From NCBI GenBank assembly GCA_026710825.1, contig JAPOQH010000098.1, positions 29,986-93,985 on the forward strand: a stretch of 64,000 bases of DNA, in the 5' to 3' direction. The stretch is from Chloroflexota bacterium. Lineage in GTDB: Bacteria > Chloroflexota > Dehalococcoidia > Lucifugimonadales > UBA3495. This document shows, piece by piece, positions 1-7,716 of this stretch; the first letter of the stretch is position 1, and the number at the start of each line of letters is the position of its first letter. The position numbers were made by a program, and so were the translations under genes. The notes beneath the pieces were generated by a model that worked only from the letters and a program-made list of their open reading frames with translations, ran no database searches and had not been told where the DNA came from.

Positions 1-129
1 ACCGTCGAAGCCGGCAAACTAGCCGACCTGATCGTCGTCGCCGAAAACCCGCTGGATGACATCAACAACCTGCGCCAGCTCCAACTCGTAATCAAAAACG
101 GCCGCATCGTCTCCGACAAACGGGGGTGA
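1..129 (+). CDS. Amidohydrolase family protein, C-terminal end (partial)
   Basis: The window opens inside a gene. The first 42 codons read in frame to a TGA. They include AGKLADLIVV, an ENPLDD segment and an IKNGRIV ending, which is the usual closing beta-sandwich of imidazolonepropionase- or dihydroorotase-like metal-dependent amidohydrolases, where the chain ends with a 'K-G-G/R-x-V' strand. The metal-binding barrel lies outside the window, so the substrate cannot be judged. The gene converges on the minus-strand gene that follows. Confidence 0.75.
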   Translation, partial: TVEAGKLADLIVVAENPLDDINNLRQLQLVIKNGRIVSDKRG

Positions 130-149
130 ATTTGTCCTGATCCTCGTTT

Positions 150-1325
150 CTACGTGGGCAGGATTCCAGTGGCCTCCCTGTAGGCTTCACCAATAGCGGC
201 CAAGATTGCATCCCAATCGTGTTTCTTAACGGTCAATCTCCGGTAGCGATTTTTCAGCACATCGGCACCAATCAATTGCTCAATATGGGGCCGTGACTTA
301 GGTGCTGCATTGGCCAGTTCGGGCAGAAAAGCTATCTCTCCCCCGTACTCTTTGCCTTTGTACTCCAGGATGTTGGTGAAGGTTACCAGCGCGTTGTCAC
401 GGCCCGGCACCATTAGATTGATAGTGAAATTTTTTCCCTTGACAGTAGTTGACAATTCAGCGGTCTTATTTGTCTCCATAGCCTTCGCGGCTTGATAGAG
501 CAACGCCAACCCCGGCCGGAACGTCTCTGACACGGACTCAATGCTTTCTTGGAATGCGTCAGCTCCTTGGCGGGTTAGTGTCTCCGTTGAACCTGCTGAC
601 CGGATTCCTTGCTCCAATCTTTTGCGCTGCATTTGATACTCTGAGGCTTCAGGCAACGGGATTACCACGTTTGCTTCAATTAATATCTCCTTATAGTTGC
701 GGTGCGGTTGCAGCCGAACGCATTTGATTTCTTGGCCCCCCTCTCTAAGCCAGGAATCGTTCAGCCACAGAACGCACGTGGTCAATTCCTTGCCAAAGTC
801 CTCTGAAACCAGGATGATGCGGGGAATTTCGGTATGGATCACAGGGTCGTTTCCGTCTGTACCTCCATATTGCTCTCGAAGGGTGTTTCGGGCATCGTTT
901 TCTTCAACGGGGCCGCGGTCTGGTTCCTTGGTCGCCCGATCTTTGAGGTATTTCTGATGGGCCTCCGCCACATCATCCAAGCTCATGTTGGCGACCATTG
1001 CAGCGTAGCGAATCGCCTGCAAGTCCATTTGCTCGCCAGTGTAGCCTCGTTTTAGCTCAATCACGACCAAGCGGCCTGCGTCGTCCAGGCCCAGCAGGTC
1101 GATTCGACGTTTGACATCCTGCCAGTTGCCGAATTCCTCAGCGATTATTAGTAACCCATCCTCCAGCACTTCTGGCCGGTCGCGCAGCATACGCCGTAAC
1201 GCGCTTTCCCAAACCACTTCTTCGCCTAACGACGTCGTATCAATCTTGACCAGCTTTTTGTTATTGTCTTCAATTTTGTAGATAGCCACAATCTCGTCCC
1301 CGTATTGTGTCGAGCGGCGACTCAT
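150..1325 (-). CDS. NucS-like PD-(D/E)XK nuclease-domain protein
   Basis: This predicted protein of 391 aa probably cleaves or binds DNA. Near residues 70-85 it has the core of a PD-(D/E)XK nuclease: a hydrophobic strand with D in LLGLDD, followed by VVIELKRG, the E-x-K catalytic strand. A Q-x-x-x-Y helix (DLQAIRY) follows, as in NucS/DUF91-type endonucleases. The C-terminal 250 residues are not recognised. An open frame continues upstream but runs into the next gene; ATG at 1325, preceded by a GGCGG stretch, is the more likely start. Codon use is more AT-rich than in the neighbours, which suggests an accessory or acquired gene. A defence or repair role is inference. Confidence 0.7.
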   Translation of the reverse strand: MSRRSTQYGDEIVAIYKIEDNNKKLVKIDTTSLGEEVVWESALRRMLRDRPEVLEDGLLIIAEEFGNWQDVKRRIDLLGLDDAGRLVVIELKRGYTGEQMDLQAIRYAAMVANMSLDDVAEAHQKYLKDRATKEPDRGPVEENDARNTLREQYGGTDGNDPVIHTEIPRIILVSEDFGKELTTCVLWLNDSWLREGGQEIKCVRLQPHRNYKEILIEANVVIPLPEASEYQMQRKRLEQGIRSAGSTETLTRQGADAFQESIESVSETFRPGLALLYQAAKAMETNKTAELSTTVKGKNFTINLMVPGRDNALVTFTNILEYKGKEYGGEIAFLPELANAAPKSRPHIEQLIGADVLKNRYRRLTVKKHDWDAILAAIGEAYREATGILPT

Positions 1326-1351
1326 CAGAGCCGCCGCCCACACCGATACCC

Positions 1352-2272
1352 CTACAAAATCGCCACCGGATTCACGGGCGACCCGGTGCCGCCCACCACG
1401 CGCAGCGGGTTGATCGTCAGCATGAACTCCCAACGCCCGGCTTCGGCGCAAGCCTCGGCCAGCGGCTGCAGCAGCGCGTTGTCCAGCAGGCCAATCCCGT
1501 AGGCGAAAATGCTACCGTGCACCGACCACGGCAGGTCGTACCCGTTCGGCGTGTGGTCCATCATGTCCCACACCAGCACGCAGCAGTCGCTCTGCCGGAT
1601 GAACTTCAGCGTGGATGCGTGCAGGCCCGGTCGCAGCGTCGCGTCGCTGCCCCATAGCGGGTTGCCGTCGGCGTTCCACTTCTCGCGCCCGCCATACACC
1701 ACCAGCGCGTCCCCCGGCTCCATCTGTATGCCCTGCGCGTCGCAGACTTCCTGCAACTCCCACCCATGGATCGGCGTTTCCTGCGTGACGTAGTCGGTGC
1801 CGCGATACCGCGGCACATCCAGCAGCACGCCCCGCGTGATGATGCCTTCCTTCCACTGGTCGACTGCCCCGTACTTGGCGCCGTCAAACTGGATCATCTC
1901 GTTGGGGTCCTTGCCGTTCCACATCCCGTTGTGGTCCCAAACGTGGCACAGCGCGTCCAGGTGAGTCGTGGCCGTGCCGTGATACGAGATGCCGTAGTAG
2001 TCAGTGGACATCCCGCCGCCCGGCTCTCGCGGACCCTTGCGCATGTAGTGGATTGCCGGCGTTGGGTTGTTCGGAGCCGGCGTAACCGGAAACTCACGGC
2101 TTAACGAAATGGCCTGTCCGCTCTTGACCAACCCGGCCGCGCGCAACCGCTTGGCGTCGTCAACCATGTTGACCGCGCCCTTCTGGTCATCAGGACCCCA
2201 GCGGCCCCAGTTGACGTCATCTCTCAGGTAGCCAAGGACTTCTTCCCTGCTGGGCTCTTGTCGCGTGGTCAT
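1352..2272 (-). CDS. Cyclase family protein (kynurenine formamidase-like)
   Basis: This 306-aa metal-dependent hydrolase belongs to the cyclase/formamidase superfamily, which hydrolyses cyclic or formylated amides such as N-formylkynurenine. The signature HGTATTHLDALCH, about a third of the way in, supplies the metal-binding histidines and aspartate. A later DMMDHTPNG segment fits the long 'Chloroflexi/actinobacterial' cyclases. ATG 2272 is chosen because GGAGGG lies 6-7 bases upstream; the open frame extends 30 codons further without a ribosome site. The physiological substrate is unknown. Confidence 0.85.
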   Translation of the reverse strand: MTTRQEPSREEVLGYLRDDVNWGRWGPDDQKGAVNMVDDAKRLRAAGLVKSGQAISLSREFPVTPAPNNPTPAIHYMRKGPREPGGGMSTDYYGISYHGTATTHLDALCHVWDHNGMWNGKDPNEMIQFDGAKYGAVDQWKEGIITRGVLLDVPRYRGTDYVTQETPIHGWELQEVCDAQGIQMEPGDALVVYGGREKWNADGNPLWGSDATLRPGLHASTLKFIRQSDCCVLVWDMMDHTPNGYDLPWSVHGSIFAYGIGLLDNALLQPLAEACAEAGRWEFMLTINPLRVVGGTGSPVNPVAIL

Positions 2273-2358
2273 ATGCGTCCCTCCAGCGCAGGTAGCGCTC
2301 GCCGCAAGATTGCCACGCGACTCCCGTAATGGCAAGTATCCAACCCTAACGCGCGCTG

Positions 2359-2820
2359 TCAATCACTGCTGATTGTGACCTCTCCGGAAAGCCCGTCATA
2401 GTGGAGAACCAAATCCCTGAGGAATTCACGTCCCAGGATAGCGCGGTGAAGCTGTCCACCCGCTGCTAATCTAACACCGGTGAACCGGCCGTTTATAGTT
2501 CGTTCCAATCCGGGAATGTGGATTTGGGCCAGATAAATGTCAACGAAATGTGGACCCGCAGAGCCTACGATTTCCGAATCGTTATCGATGACGGGTAAGC
2601 GGAGTCCGACCGCCAAATCGGCATCGATGCAGTTAGCGCTAGCTCCGGTATCCACTAACGCCGGGAACAAGTCCGGCGACAGGTCAGGCCCGAACCCAAC
2701 GAACTCGTCAAACCCCGGGTCAAAACCGATCTGGACTGGTACGGTAGGTCCAACGTCAACTAGGAGTGGGCGTCGTTCTGGACCGGGTACATCGGGGAAT
2801 CCACAGTCAACTGTCGGCAT
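2359..2820 (-). CDS. Retropepsin-like aspartic protease family protein
   Basis: This 153-aa single-domain protein has LVDTGAS, the catalytic D-T/S-G motif of retropepsins, around residue 57. The flap and C-terminal strands end in AILGREFL, matching the 'I-L-G-x-x-F/L' psi-loop of cellular retropepsin-like proteases. Such proteins act as homodimers. No signal peptide is seen, so it should be cytosolic. The start overlaps the end of the upstream small gene by about 14 bases, implying translational coupling. Substrate is unknown. Confidence 0.75.
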   Translation of the reverse strand: MPTVDCGFPDVPGPERRPLLVDVGPTVPVQIGFDPGFDEFVGFGPDLSPDLFPALVDTGASANCIDADLAVGLRLPVIDNDSEIVGSAGPHFVDIYLAQIHIPGLERTINGRFTGVRLAAGGQLHRAILGREFLRDLVLHYDGLSGEVTISSD

Positions 2821-3082
2821 GCGATTGCCAATGGCGCTTGATGTGGTCCTGCCAATTAGTCGGAGCTACCTGCCGGATCAAATACGGACCCCTGCCGAAG
2901 CGCTTTCTCGCCTCGCGAGCGGCATCGCTAAATTCCGGATACACCCCTATTAACTCGGAACCTCGTACCACAGCCCATTCGTTGGCGTACATGGATTCCA
3001 ACTTGGGTCGCATACTTTCATATGCTTCCATTTCAGTTTTCAGCACTACGTGGGCCACGGAGGGCGCTGGCTGATATTTCAT
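2807..3082 (-). CDS. Small conserved protein (DUF5678-like)
   Basis: About 91 aa. The middle reads as 'Y-A-N-E-W-A-V-V-R-G-S-E-L-I-G-V-Y-P-E-F', followed by a helix and GPYLIRQV. This resembles the short DUF5678 family, in which 'G-x-W-V-A-x-x-x-G-E-x-L/V' precedes a helix and a final strand. The family has no established function. Three in-frame ATGs are possible (3136, 3088, 3082); 3082 has GGCGGAG at the best spacing. It overlaps the start of the retropepsin gene downstream, so the two are probably co-translated. Confidence 0.55.
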   Translation of the reverse strand: MKYQPAPSVAHVVLKTEMEAYESMRPKLESMYANEWAVVRGSELIGVYPEFSDAAREARKRFGRGPYLIRQVAPTNWQDHIKRHWQSHADS

Positions 3083-3174
3083 AACCATGACTCCGCCTAC
3101 GAAGTGGGCCGGATTCCTACGGTGCTCATTCGACATCCTACTCGAATCATACCACGCTGCTCTCAGACGCCCCT

Positions 3175-3852
3175 CTAGCCTTCGTCGTGCCAACGCCAGC
3201 CGTGGTAGTTCGCCTCCCAGAAGAGATACTCGTACCGCAGTGTCGTCCGGAAGATGCGCTCAAGATTCGCGGCCTTGGCGGCGTTCGATCGGGCTCCTGC
3301 GTCGTTCAGCCTCTCAGTGAACCATGCCACCACGTCGGATAGCACCGCCGGACTGTGAATGTCGATCCAACCCTGGTACACCGCGTTGTTCGGCTCCGCG
3401 CCGGACTCTATCAACCTCGTCGCCCAATCGAGATACGTTCCCTCCGTAACGTAGAACAGCGCCACCAGGTCGTCGATGTCGCCTTCCAATGCGGTGCGGA
3501 CCATGAAATCGCCAAAACCCTGCGTTACCGGGTTGGCCACGGTCGTGTGATATTCCTCCGCAGTTACGCCCAGGTCGTGAAACCCGTTCAGGAACAGGTC
3601 ATTTTCGGCAGAAAGGAAGTTGGACAAAAAACCGTTGAGCACTTTGCCCGCCTCATAGTCGGGCGCCGCCTTCGCAATCGCGATCGAGGTTAGCTTCACC
3701 AGGTCCGAGCAGAACACGTAATCCTGGCGAAAATAGTTGCGGAACTTGGCGATGTCCAGACTCCCGTCGCCCATCTCCATCACGAACGGATGAGTGACCA
3801 TTGTCTCCCATTGGTCGTGATACTTCGCCCTCAAATCGTCTGTGAAAGCCAT
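3175..3852 (-). CDS. TenA/THI-4 family protein (thiaminase II-like) without the usual cysteine
   Basis: This all-alpha 225-aa protein matches TenA, which hydrolyses aminopyrimidine breakdown products in thiamine salvage. The N-terminal helix pair (HPFVMEMGDGSLDIAKFRNYFRQD) and the C-terminal pair ending in FWEANY are typical. At the position where TenA-C enzymes have a nucleophilic cysteine after 'A-L-L-P', this protein reads ALFYVTEGTYLDW, with no cysteine and a glutamate four residues on. It may belong to the TenA-E group or have another substrate. The start has GGAGGA at good spacing. Confidence 0.8.
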   Translation of the reverse strand: MAFTDDLRAKYHDQWETMVTHPFVMEMGDGSLDIAKFRNYFRQDYVFCSDLVKLTSIAIAKAAPDYEAGKVLNGFLSNFLSAENDLFLNGFHDLGVTAEEYHTTVANPVTQGFGDFMVRTALEGDIDDLVALFYVTEGTYLDWATRLIESGAEPNNAVYQGWIDIHSPAVLSDVVAWFTERLNDAGARSNAAKAANLERIFRTTLRYEYLFWEANYHGWRWHDEG

Positions 3853-4020
3853 CTGTGTCCTCCGCTAAATCACCCCCTCTCCCTCATCGGGGACCTCGGG
3901 GGTGTGGATAACATCCGTAACGGTTCCTCCCCCAAATAGGAGAGTGTTACGGAGAGGGTGGAAATCTCTCAATCAAGCCCGGCGCTGCTGTCGCTCTGAC
4001 CGTGCCTGGAGCCACCGGAT

Positions 4021-4455
4021 TTACACCGATTCGGCCAGGCACCCGAAGAATCGGTCCAGCATCCCCTTCGCCACCGATCCCATCATCCGCTGTCCGACCC
4101 GTGCCACGGCCCCGCCGACCTGCGTGTCTGAGTCGACGTGCACGATGGTTCCGCCGTCCCCCGACGGGGTCAGCGTCACCGTCGACGTCCCATTCGCGAA
4201 GCCAAGGTTGCCCGAACCCTCGACGGTCATGGTGTACGAATTGGGCGGATCCAGATCGGACAGCGCCACCGTGGCCGTGTAGGTTCCGCTCACCGGCCCC
4301 ACCCGCACTGTCGCCACCGCTCGGTAGCGATCGGGACCATCCGATTCGATGCCGCGACACCCCGGGATGCAGCCCGCCAGCACGTCGGGATTCATCAGCG
4401 CGTCCCAAACCGCTTGCGGGGGCTTGGGGAAGGTGTAATCGCCGGAAAGTTCCAT
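4021..4455 (-). CDS. CoxG/SRPBCC family protein (carbon monoxide dehydrogenase subunit G-like)
   Basis: This 144-aa START/SRPBCC-fold protein begins MELSGDYTFPKPPQAVW and continues with VLAGCIPGC, the diagnostic CoxG opening. CoxG-like proteins are membrane-associated factors linked to molybdenum hydroxylases. No CO dehydrogenase genes adjoin it; the only Mo-hydroxylase large subunit is about 45 kb away. An extended -10 (TGC-TATAAT) lies only 9 bases before the ATG, so the message is probably leaderless or nearly so. Confidence 0.85.
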   Translation of the reverse strand: MELSGDYTFPKPPQAVWDALMNPDVLAGCIPGCRGIESDGPDRYRAVATVRVGPVSGTYTATVALSDLDPPNSYTMTVEGSGNLGFANGTSTVTLTPSGDGGTIVHVDSDTQVGGAVARVGQRMMGSVAKGMLDRFFGCLAESV

Positions 4456-4464
4456 GATGCCGCG

Positions 4465-4473
4465 ATTATAGCA
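4465..4473 (-). promoter_or_regulatory. Extended -10 promoter element of the coxG-like gene
   Basis: On the minus strand this reads TGC-TATAAT, a perfect -10 hexamer with the TGN extension, ending 9 bases before the ATG at 4455. No good -35 is visible 17 bases upstream. The expected transcript start falls 0-4 bases before the start codon. Confidence 0.5.
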
Positions 4474-4478
4474 GTTGA

Positions 4479-5738
4479 CTACCGCGCGTCCGCCATCAGC
4501 AGCGCGTTCATCAATACCTGCGTCCCGTTGGCGCAGTCCTCCGGCGCGCTGAACTCTGCCGGCGCGTGGCTGATCCCGTTCACGCTCGGCACGAATATCA
4601 TCGCCGACGGCGTGATCGACGCGATAGCCTGGGCGTCGTGCCCCGCTCCGCTCGGCAGGTTGATGTGCGCCAGCCCGGCGACCTCCGCCGCGTCCGTAAC
4701 CAACTGCCGCATGTTCCCCGATATCGGCACCGCCGGCGTGTTGCGCTGCGCCGTCACCGCAATGCCGACCTGCTCCGCGTGCCCCACCTCCTCGGCGGTC
4801 CGCCGCAACTCCACCTCTGCAGCCGCGAGGGATTCCATCCGTTCATCCCTAAACTCTATCCCCATCTGCACGCGCCCCGGAATCACGTTGCCCGCGTTCG
4901 GATGCACCTCCATGCTGCCGACCGTGCCAACCCTGCAGATCTCCATCTCCCCGGCGATGCTCCGCACCTTCAGCGCGATCTGCGCCGCCGCCGACATCGC
5001 GTCCTTTCGCATCCCCATCGGCGTCGTGCCCGCGTGGTTCGCCTCGCCCACTATGTCCACGTGATATACCGACCTCCCGGTGATGCCCGTGACGATGCCT
5101 ATCGGATAGCCGCCCCGGTGCATCGTTGGCCCCTGCTCGATATGCAGTTCCAGGTAGCAGGCCAGTTCGTCGGGACGCCGCCGCGCCTCCTCGATGTGCG
5201 AGATGTTGCCGCCGATATCCGGCAGGCGCGACGCCAGCGTGGCTCCGTCGTCGGCCACCGCCGCAAAGTCCTCGGCCTCCCAGAGTCCGGCCACGGCCCT
5301 GCTGCCCAGCAGCCACCGGTGAAAGCTCGTGCCCTCCTCGTTGGTGAACACCATCACTTCCAGCGGGTGCCGCGTCGTGTGCCCCGCGTCCTTCAGCGCC
5401 TGCACCACCTCGATCGCAGCGATCACCCCCAACGCGCCGTCATACTGGCCGCCCGCCGGCACCGTGTCGGTATGCGAACCCAGCGCGATGGCCGGCAGCG
5501 ACCCTCCACTGCCCTCAACCCGCCCGATGATGTTTCCGGCCGCGTCAATGCGCACCGCCATGCCCGCTCGGCGCATCAGTTCCATCACGTAGTCGCGGCC
5601 CGCCACGTCCAGCGGGGAAAACGCCACCCGCTGCATCCCCTCGTCGGTGTTGCCAATCTGGCCCAGAGCCGTCAGGGTGTCGTTGAGGCGCGCGGCGTTG
5701 ATGGTCACCGAGTCTGCCGGTGTCTGCGATGTGGTCAT
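4479..5738 (-). CDS. M20 family amidohydrolase (N-carbamoyl-amino acid / allantoate amidohydrolase-like)
   Basis: This 419-aa dinuclear zinc hydrolase belongs to the Zn-dependent hydantoinase/carbamoylase branch. Visible metal and catalytic motifs are GSHTDTVPAGGQYDG (His and bridging Asp), NEEGTSF (the EE pair), ELHIEQGP (His) and SGAGHDAQ near the C-terminus (last His). The dimerisation lid lies between them (TGRSVYHVDIVGEANHAGTTPM). It hydrolyses N-carbamoyl amino acids, ureidoglycolate or allantoate to ammonia, CO2 and acids; the exact substrate cannot be read from sequence. AGGA precedes the ATG. Confidence 0.9.
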   Translation of the reverse strand: MTTSQTPADSVTINAARLNDTLTALGQIGNTDEGMQRVAFSPLDVAGRDYVMELMRRAGMAVRIDAAGNIIGRVEGSGGSLPAIALGSHTDTVPAGGQYDGALGVIAAIEVVQALKDAGHTTRHPLEVMVFTNEEGTSFHRWLLGSRAVAGLWEAEDFAAVADDGATLASRLPDIGGNISHIEEARRRPDELACYLELHIEQGPTMHRGGYPIGIVTGITGRSVYHVDIVGEANHAGTTPMGMRKDAMSAAAQIALKVRSIAGEMEICRVGTVGSMEVHPNAGNVIPGRVQMGIEFRDERMESLAAAEVELRRTAEEVGHAEQVGIAVTAQRNTPAVPISGNMRQLVTDAAEVAGLAHINLPSGAGHDAQAIASITPSAMIFVPSVNGISHAPAEFSAPEDCANGTQVLMNALLMADAR

Positions 5739-5876
5739 GCTGGTTGTTCCTCAGTGCTGCGTGGTGATCGAGGCGTCGCCGGCCGGGGCGTCAGATGGCG
5801 ACGGCGGCCCGTCCCGCCTGTAACCCGCTGGTGCGGTAACCGATGTGCCCTGGAACGCGGTCGATGTCGCGTCCGC

Positions 5877-5885
5877 ATTATAGCC
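5877..5885 (-). promoter_or_regulatory. Probable -10 element upstream of the M20 hydrolase
   Basis: On the minus strand this reads GGC-TATAAT, lying 138 bases upstream of the start at 5738 in the gap after the ABC permease gene. The -35 region is not convincing. Confidence 0.35.
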
Positions 5886-5929
5886 GATGCCAGGACGCCG
5901 GCATGCGCCCGGCGCGGCAACACCCGACG

Positions 5930-6754
5930 TCAGCCGCTCCCGCTGTCGACGTCGCGTTTCCCGAATATCAGGATCGATAGCCCGTAGAACGCGATCAGGT
6001 ACGCCAGCACCGCCGGCAGGAACCACGCCGCGTTCATCTCGTCGCGCCCCACGATCCCGTTGGACACGCCCCACAGGGTCCACCGCGTGTATTCGTGCAA
6101 CTCGAAACCGTACACGCCGTTCACGATGACGTTGGCCAGCGGATAAGCCACTGATTCTGCCACCACTACAGCAAGCCCCACTCCTACGCCGAAAGCGGAC
6201 GAGCGTGACGCCACGCAGAGCAACGCGCCCAACGCCATGTATGTCATGGCAACCGGCAGGCTCGCGAAGCACGTCGCAGCGGCTTCACCCCAACCGTCCG
6301 GCACATCAAACAGGAAATCCCCGATCGCGCTCGAGCTTTCGTCACCGGCAATCAATCCCACCCCGGCGCCCACGCACCACGCCACGACCCACACCGCCAG
6401 CAGGATCCCGCTGCCCAGCAGCAATTTGGGATGTATGGTCCAGTGCCGACGCTCCCCTCGCGCGATCAGGGTTCGCCAGGTCCCCCAGGCAAACTCGCTG
6501 CCCAGCAGGAACGATGCCAGCACGATCCCGAAGAACGGCCCCAACCTGGACAGCCCTTGGAAAACCGCGGCGGGATATCCCTGCGGCGGAATACCCAGCG
6601 GCACCGCCGACTGGCTGGTAGCCAGCGTTGTGACAGCCAGAATCCCGACCACGAACAGGCCGGCTATGCCGACCACCACCCAGAACCCGACACGTTGCCG
6701 CAGCCTGAACCATTCCCACTGCAGTAGGCTGAGATATGTCGCCGTCGCGGTCAT
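5930..6754 (-). CDS. ABC-2 type transporter permease
   Basis: This 274-aa integral membrane protein has about six hydrophobic segments (for example VGFWVVVGIAGLFVVGILAV near residue 22 and LAYLIAFYGLSILIF near the end). The motif FFGIVLASFLLGSEFAWGTWRTLI is typical of ABC-2 permeases of the NatB/bacitracin-exporter type. It overlaps the stop of the ATPase gene (ATGA), so the pair forms one exporter. Substrate unknown. Confidence 0.88.
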   Translation of the reverse strand: MTATATYLSLLQWEWFRLRQRVGFWVVVGIAGLFVVGILAVTTLATSQSAVPLGIPPQGYPAAVFQGLSRLGPFFGIVLASFLLGSEFAWGTWRTLIARGERRHWTIHPKLLLGSGILLAVWVVAWCVGAGVGLIAGDESSSAIGDFLFDVPDGWGEAAATCFASLPVAMTYMALGALLCVASRSSAFGVGVGLAVVVAESVAYPLANVIVNGVYGFELHEYTRWTLWGVSNGIVGRDEMNAAWFLPAVLAYLIAFYGLSILIFGKRDVDSGSG

Positions 6755-7716
6755 CAGTCATCCCTTAGCGCGTTGCCCGTCACTTCCAGGAAACCTTCCT
6801 CCAGCGACGCGCCCGATTGTGTCATCTCCGAAACGTAGATCCGCGCCTCCGCCAGCTCCCTGCTGATTTTCCATTCGCTCCCCGGCGCCGCCGATACTTT
6901 CAACCCGTCGTCGGCCCCCCCTCCGATGGCCCAGCCGGCATCCTGCAGCAGTGATCGCGCCTTGACGTCGTCGGTCGTCCGCAGCCTCACCCGCGACTGA
7001 CCCGAGATCCCCGACACAGGGCCTGAGTAGAGCAGTTTCCCGCGCGCCATCACGCCGACGTGGTCGCAAACCTGCTCCACCTCGTTGAGCAGGTGGCTGG
7101 CCAATATCACCGTTCTTGCCTTCCCGCCCGATTTGCCATCGCCTGTGGCCAGGCCACGAATCAATTCCCGCACTTCGATGATCCCGGCCGGGTCCAGTCC
7201 GTTGGTCGGTTCGTCCAGGATCAGCAAATCCGGGTCGCCCAGCAGCGTCGCCGCGATGCCCAGCCGTTGTTTCATCCCGGTGGAGCACGCGCGGAATTTC
7301 CGACCCGCTGCATCCCGGTCCAGGTTCACCAACCCCAGCAGCCGTTCGATTTCGTCGTCTCCGCCGCTCGATCCGTAGATCCCCTGCAGGCATCTCAGGT
7401 TGTCCCGGCACGACAGGTACGGCCAGAAAATCGGCCGCTCGATCATCGCGCCCACGCGACCGCGCGCCTGTTCGAGCCCGGTATCACCCGTTTCGCCCAG
7501 CAGCACGATGTCGCCAGCCGTCGGGCTGAGGAAACCGGCCAGCATGGACAGCAGCGTCGTCTTACCCGATCCGTTCGGTCCCAGCAGCCCGTACGCCCCT
7601 CCCGACGGAATCGTCAGGCTGACGCCGTCAACGGCGCGCACTCGCCGAAAGTGCTTGGTGATGCCAACCACTTCCACGGCCGGCACATTCATGGTGTCAG
7701 AGGAAATCGTCATCAT
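6754..7716 (-). CDS. ABC transporter ATP-binding protein
   Basis: This 320-aa ATPase partners the following permease. Walker A is GPNGSGKTT, the signature region is FRACSTGMKQRL, and Walker B is LLILDEPTNGLDP; a D-loop and H-loop (ILASHLLNEVEQ) follow. The C-terminal 90 residues are the extension usual in NatA/CcmA-type exporters. ATG-ATG at 7716/7713 overlaps the stop of the oxidoreductase gene; ATG 7692 is an alternative start. The three genes are translationally coupled. Confidence 0.92.
   Translation of the reverse strand: MMTISSDTMNVPAVEVVGITKHFRRVRAVDGVSLTIPSGGAYGLLGPNGSGKTTLLSMLAGFLSPTAGDIVLLGETGDTGLEQARGRVGAMIERPIFWPYLSCRDNLRCLQGIYGSSGGDDEIERLLGLVNLDRDAAGRKFRACSTGMKQRLGIAATLLGDPDLLILDEPTNGLDPAGIIEVRELIRGLATGDGKSGGKARTVILASHLLNEVEQVCDHVGVMARGKLLYSGPVSGISGQSRVRLRTTDDVKARSLLQDAGWAIGGGADDGLKVSAAPGSEWKISRELAEARIYVSEMTQSGASLEEGFLEVTGNALRDD

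Noticed and set aside
4566..5987. 473-codon plus-strand open frame over the M20 hydrolase
   Set aside because: Antisense shadow of a clear family member; the translation is almost entirely Arg/His/Pro-rich without any motif.
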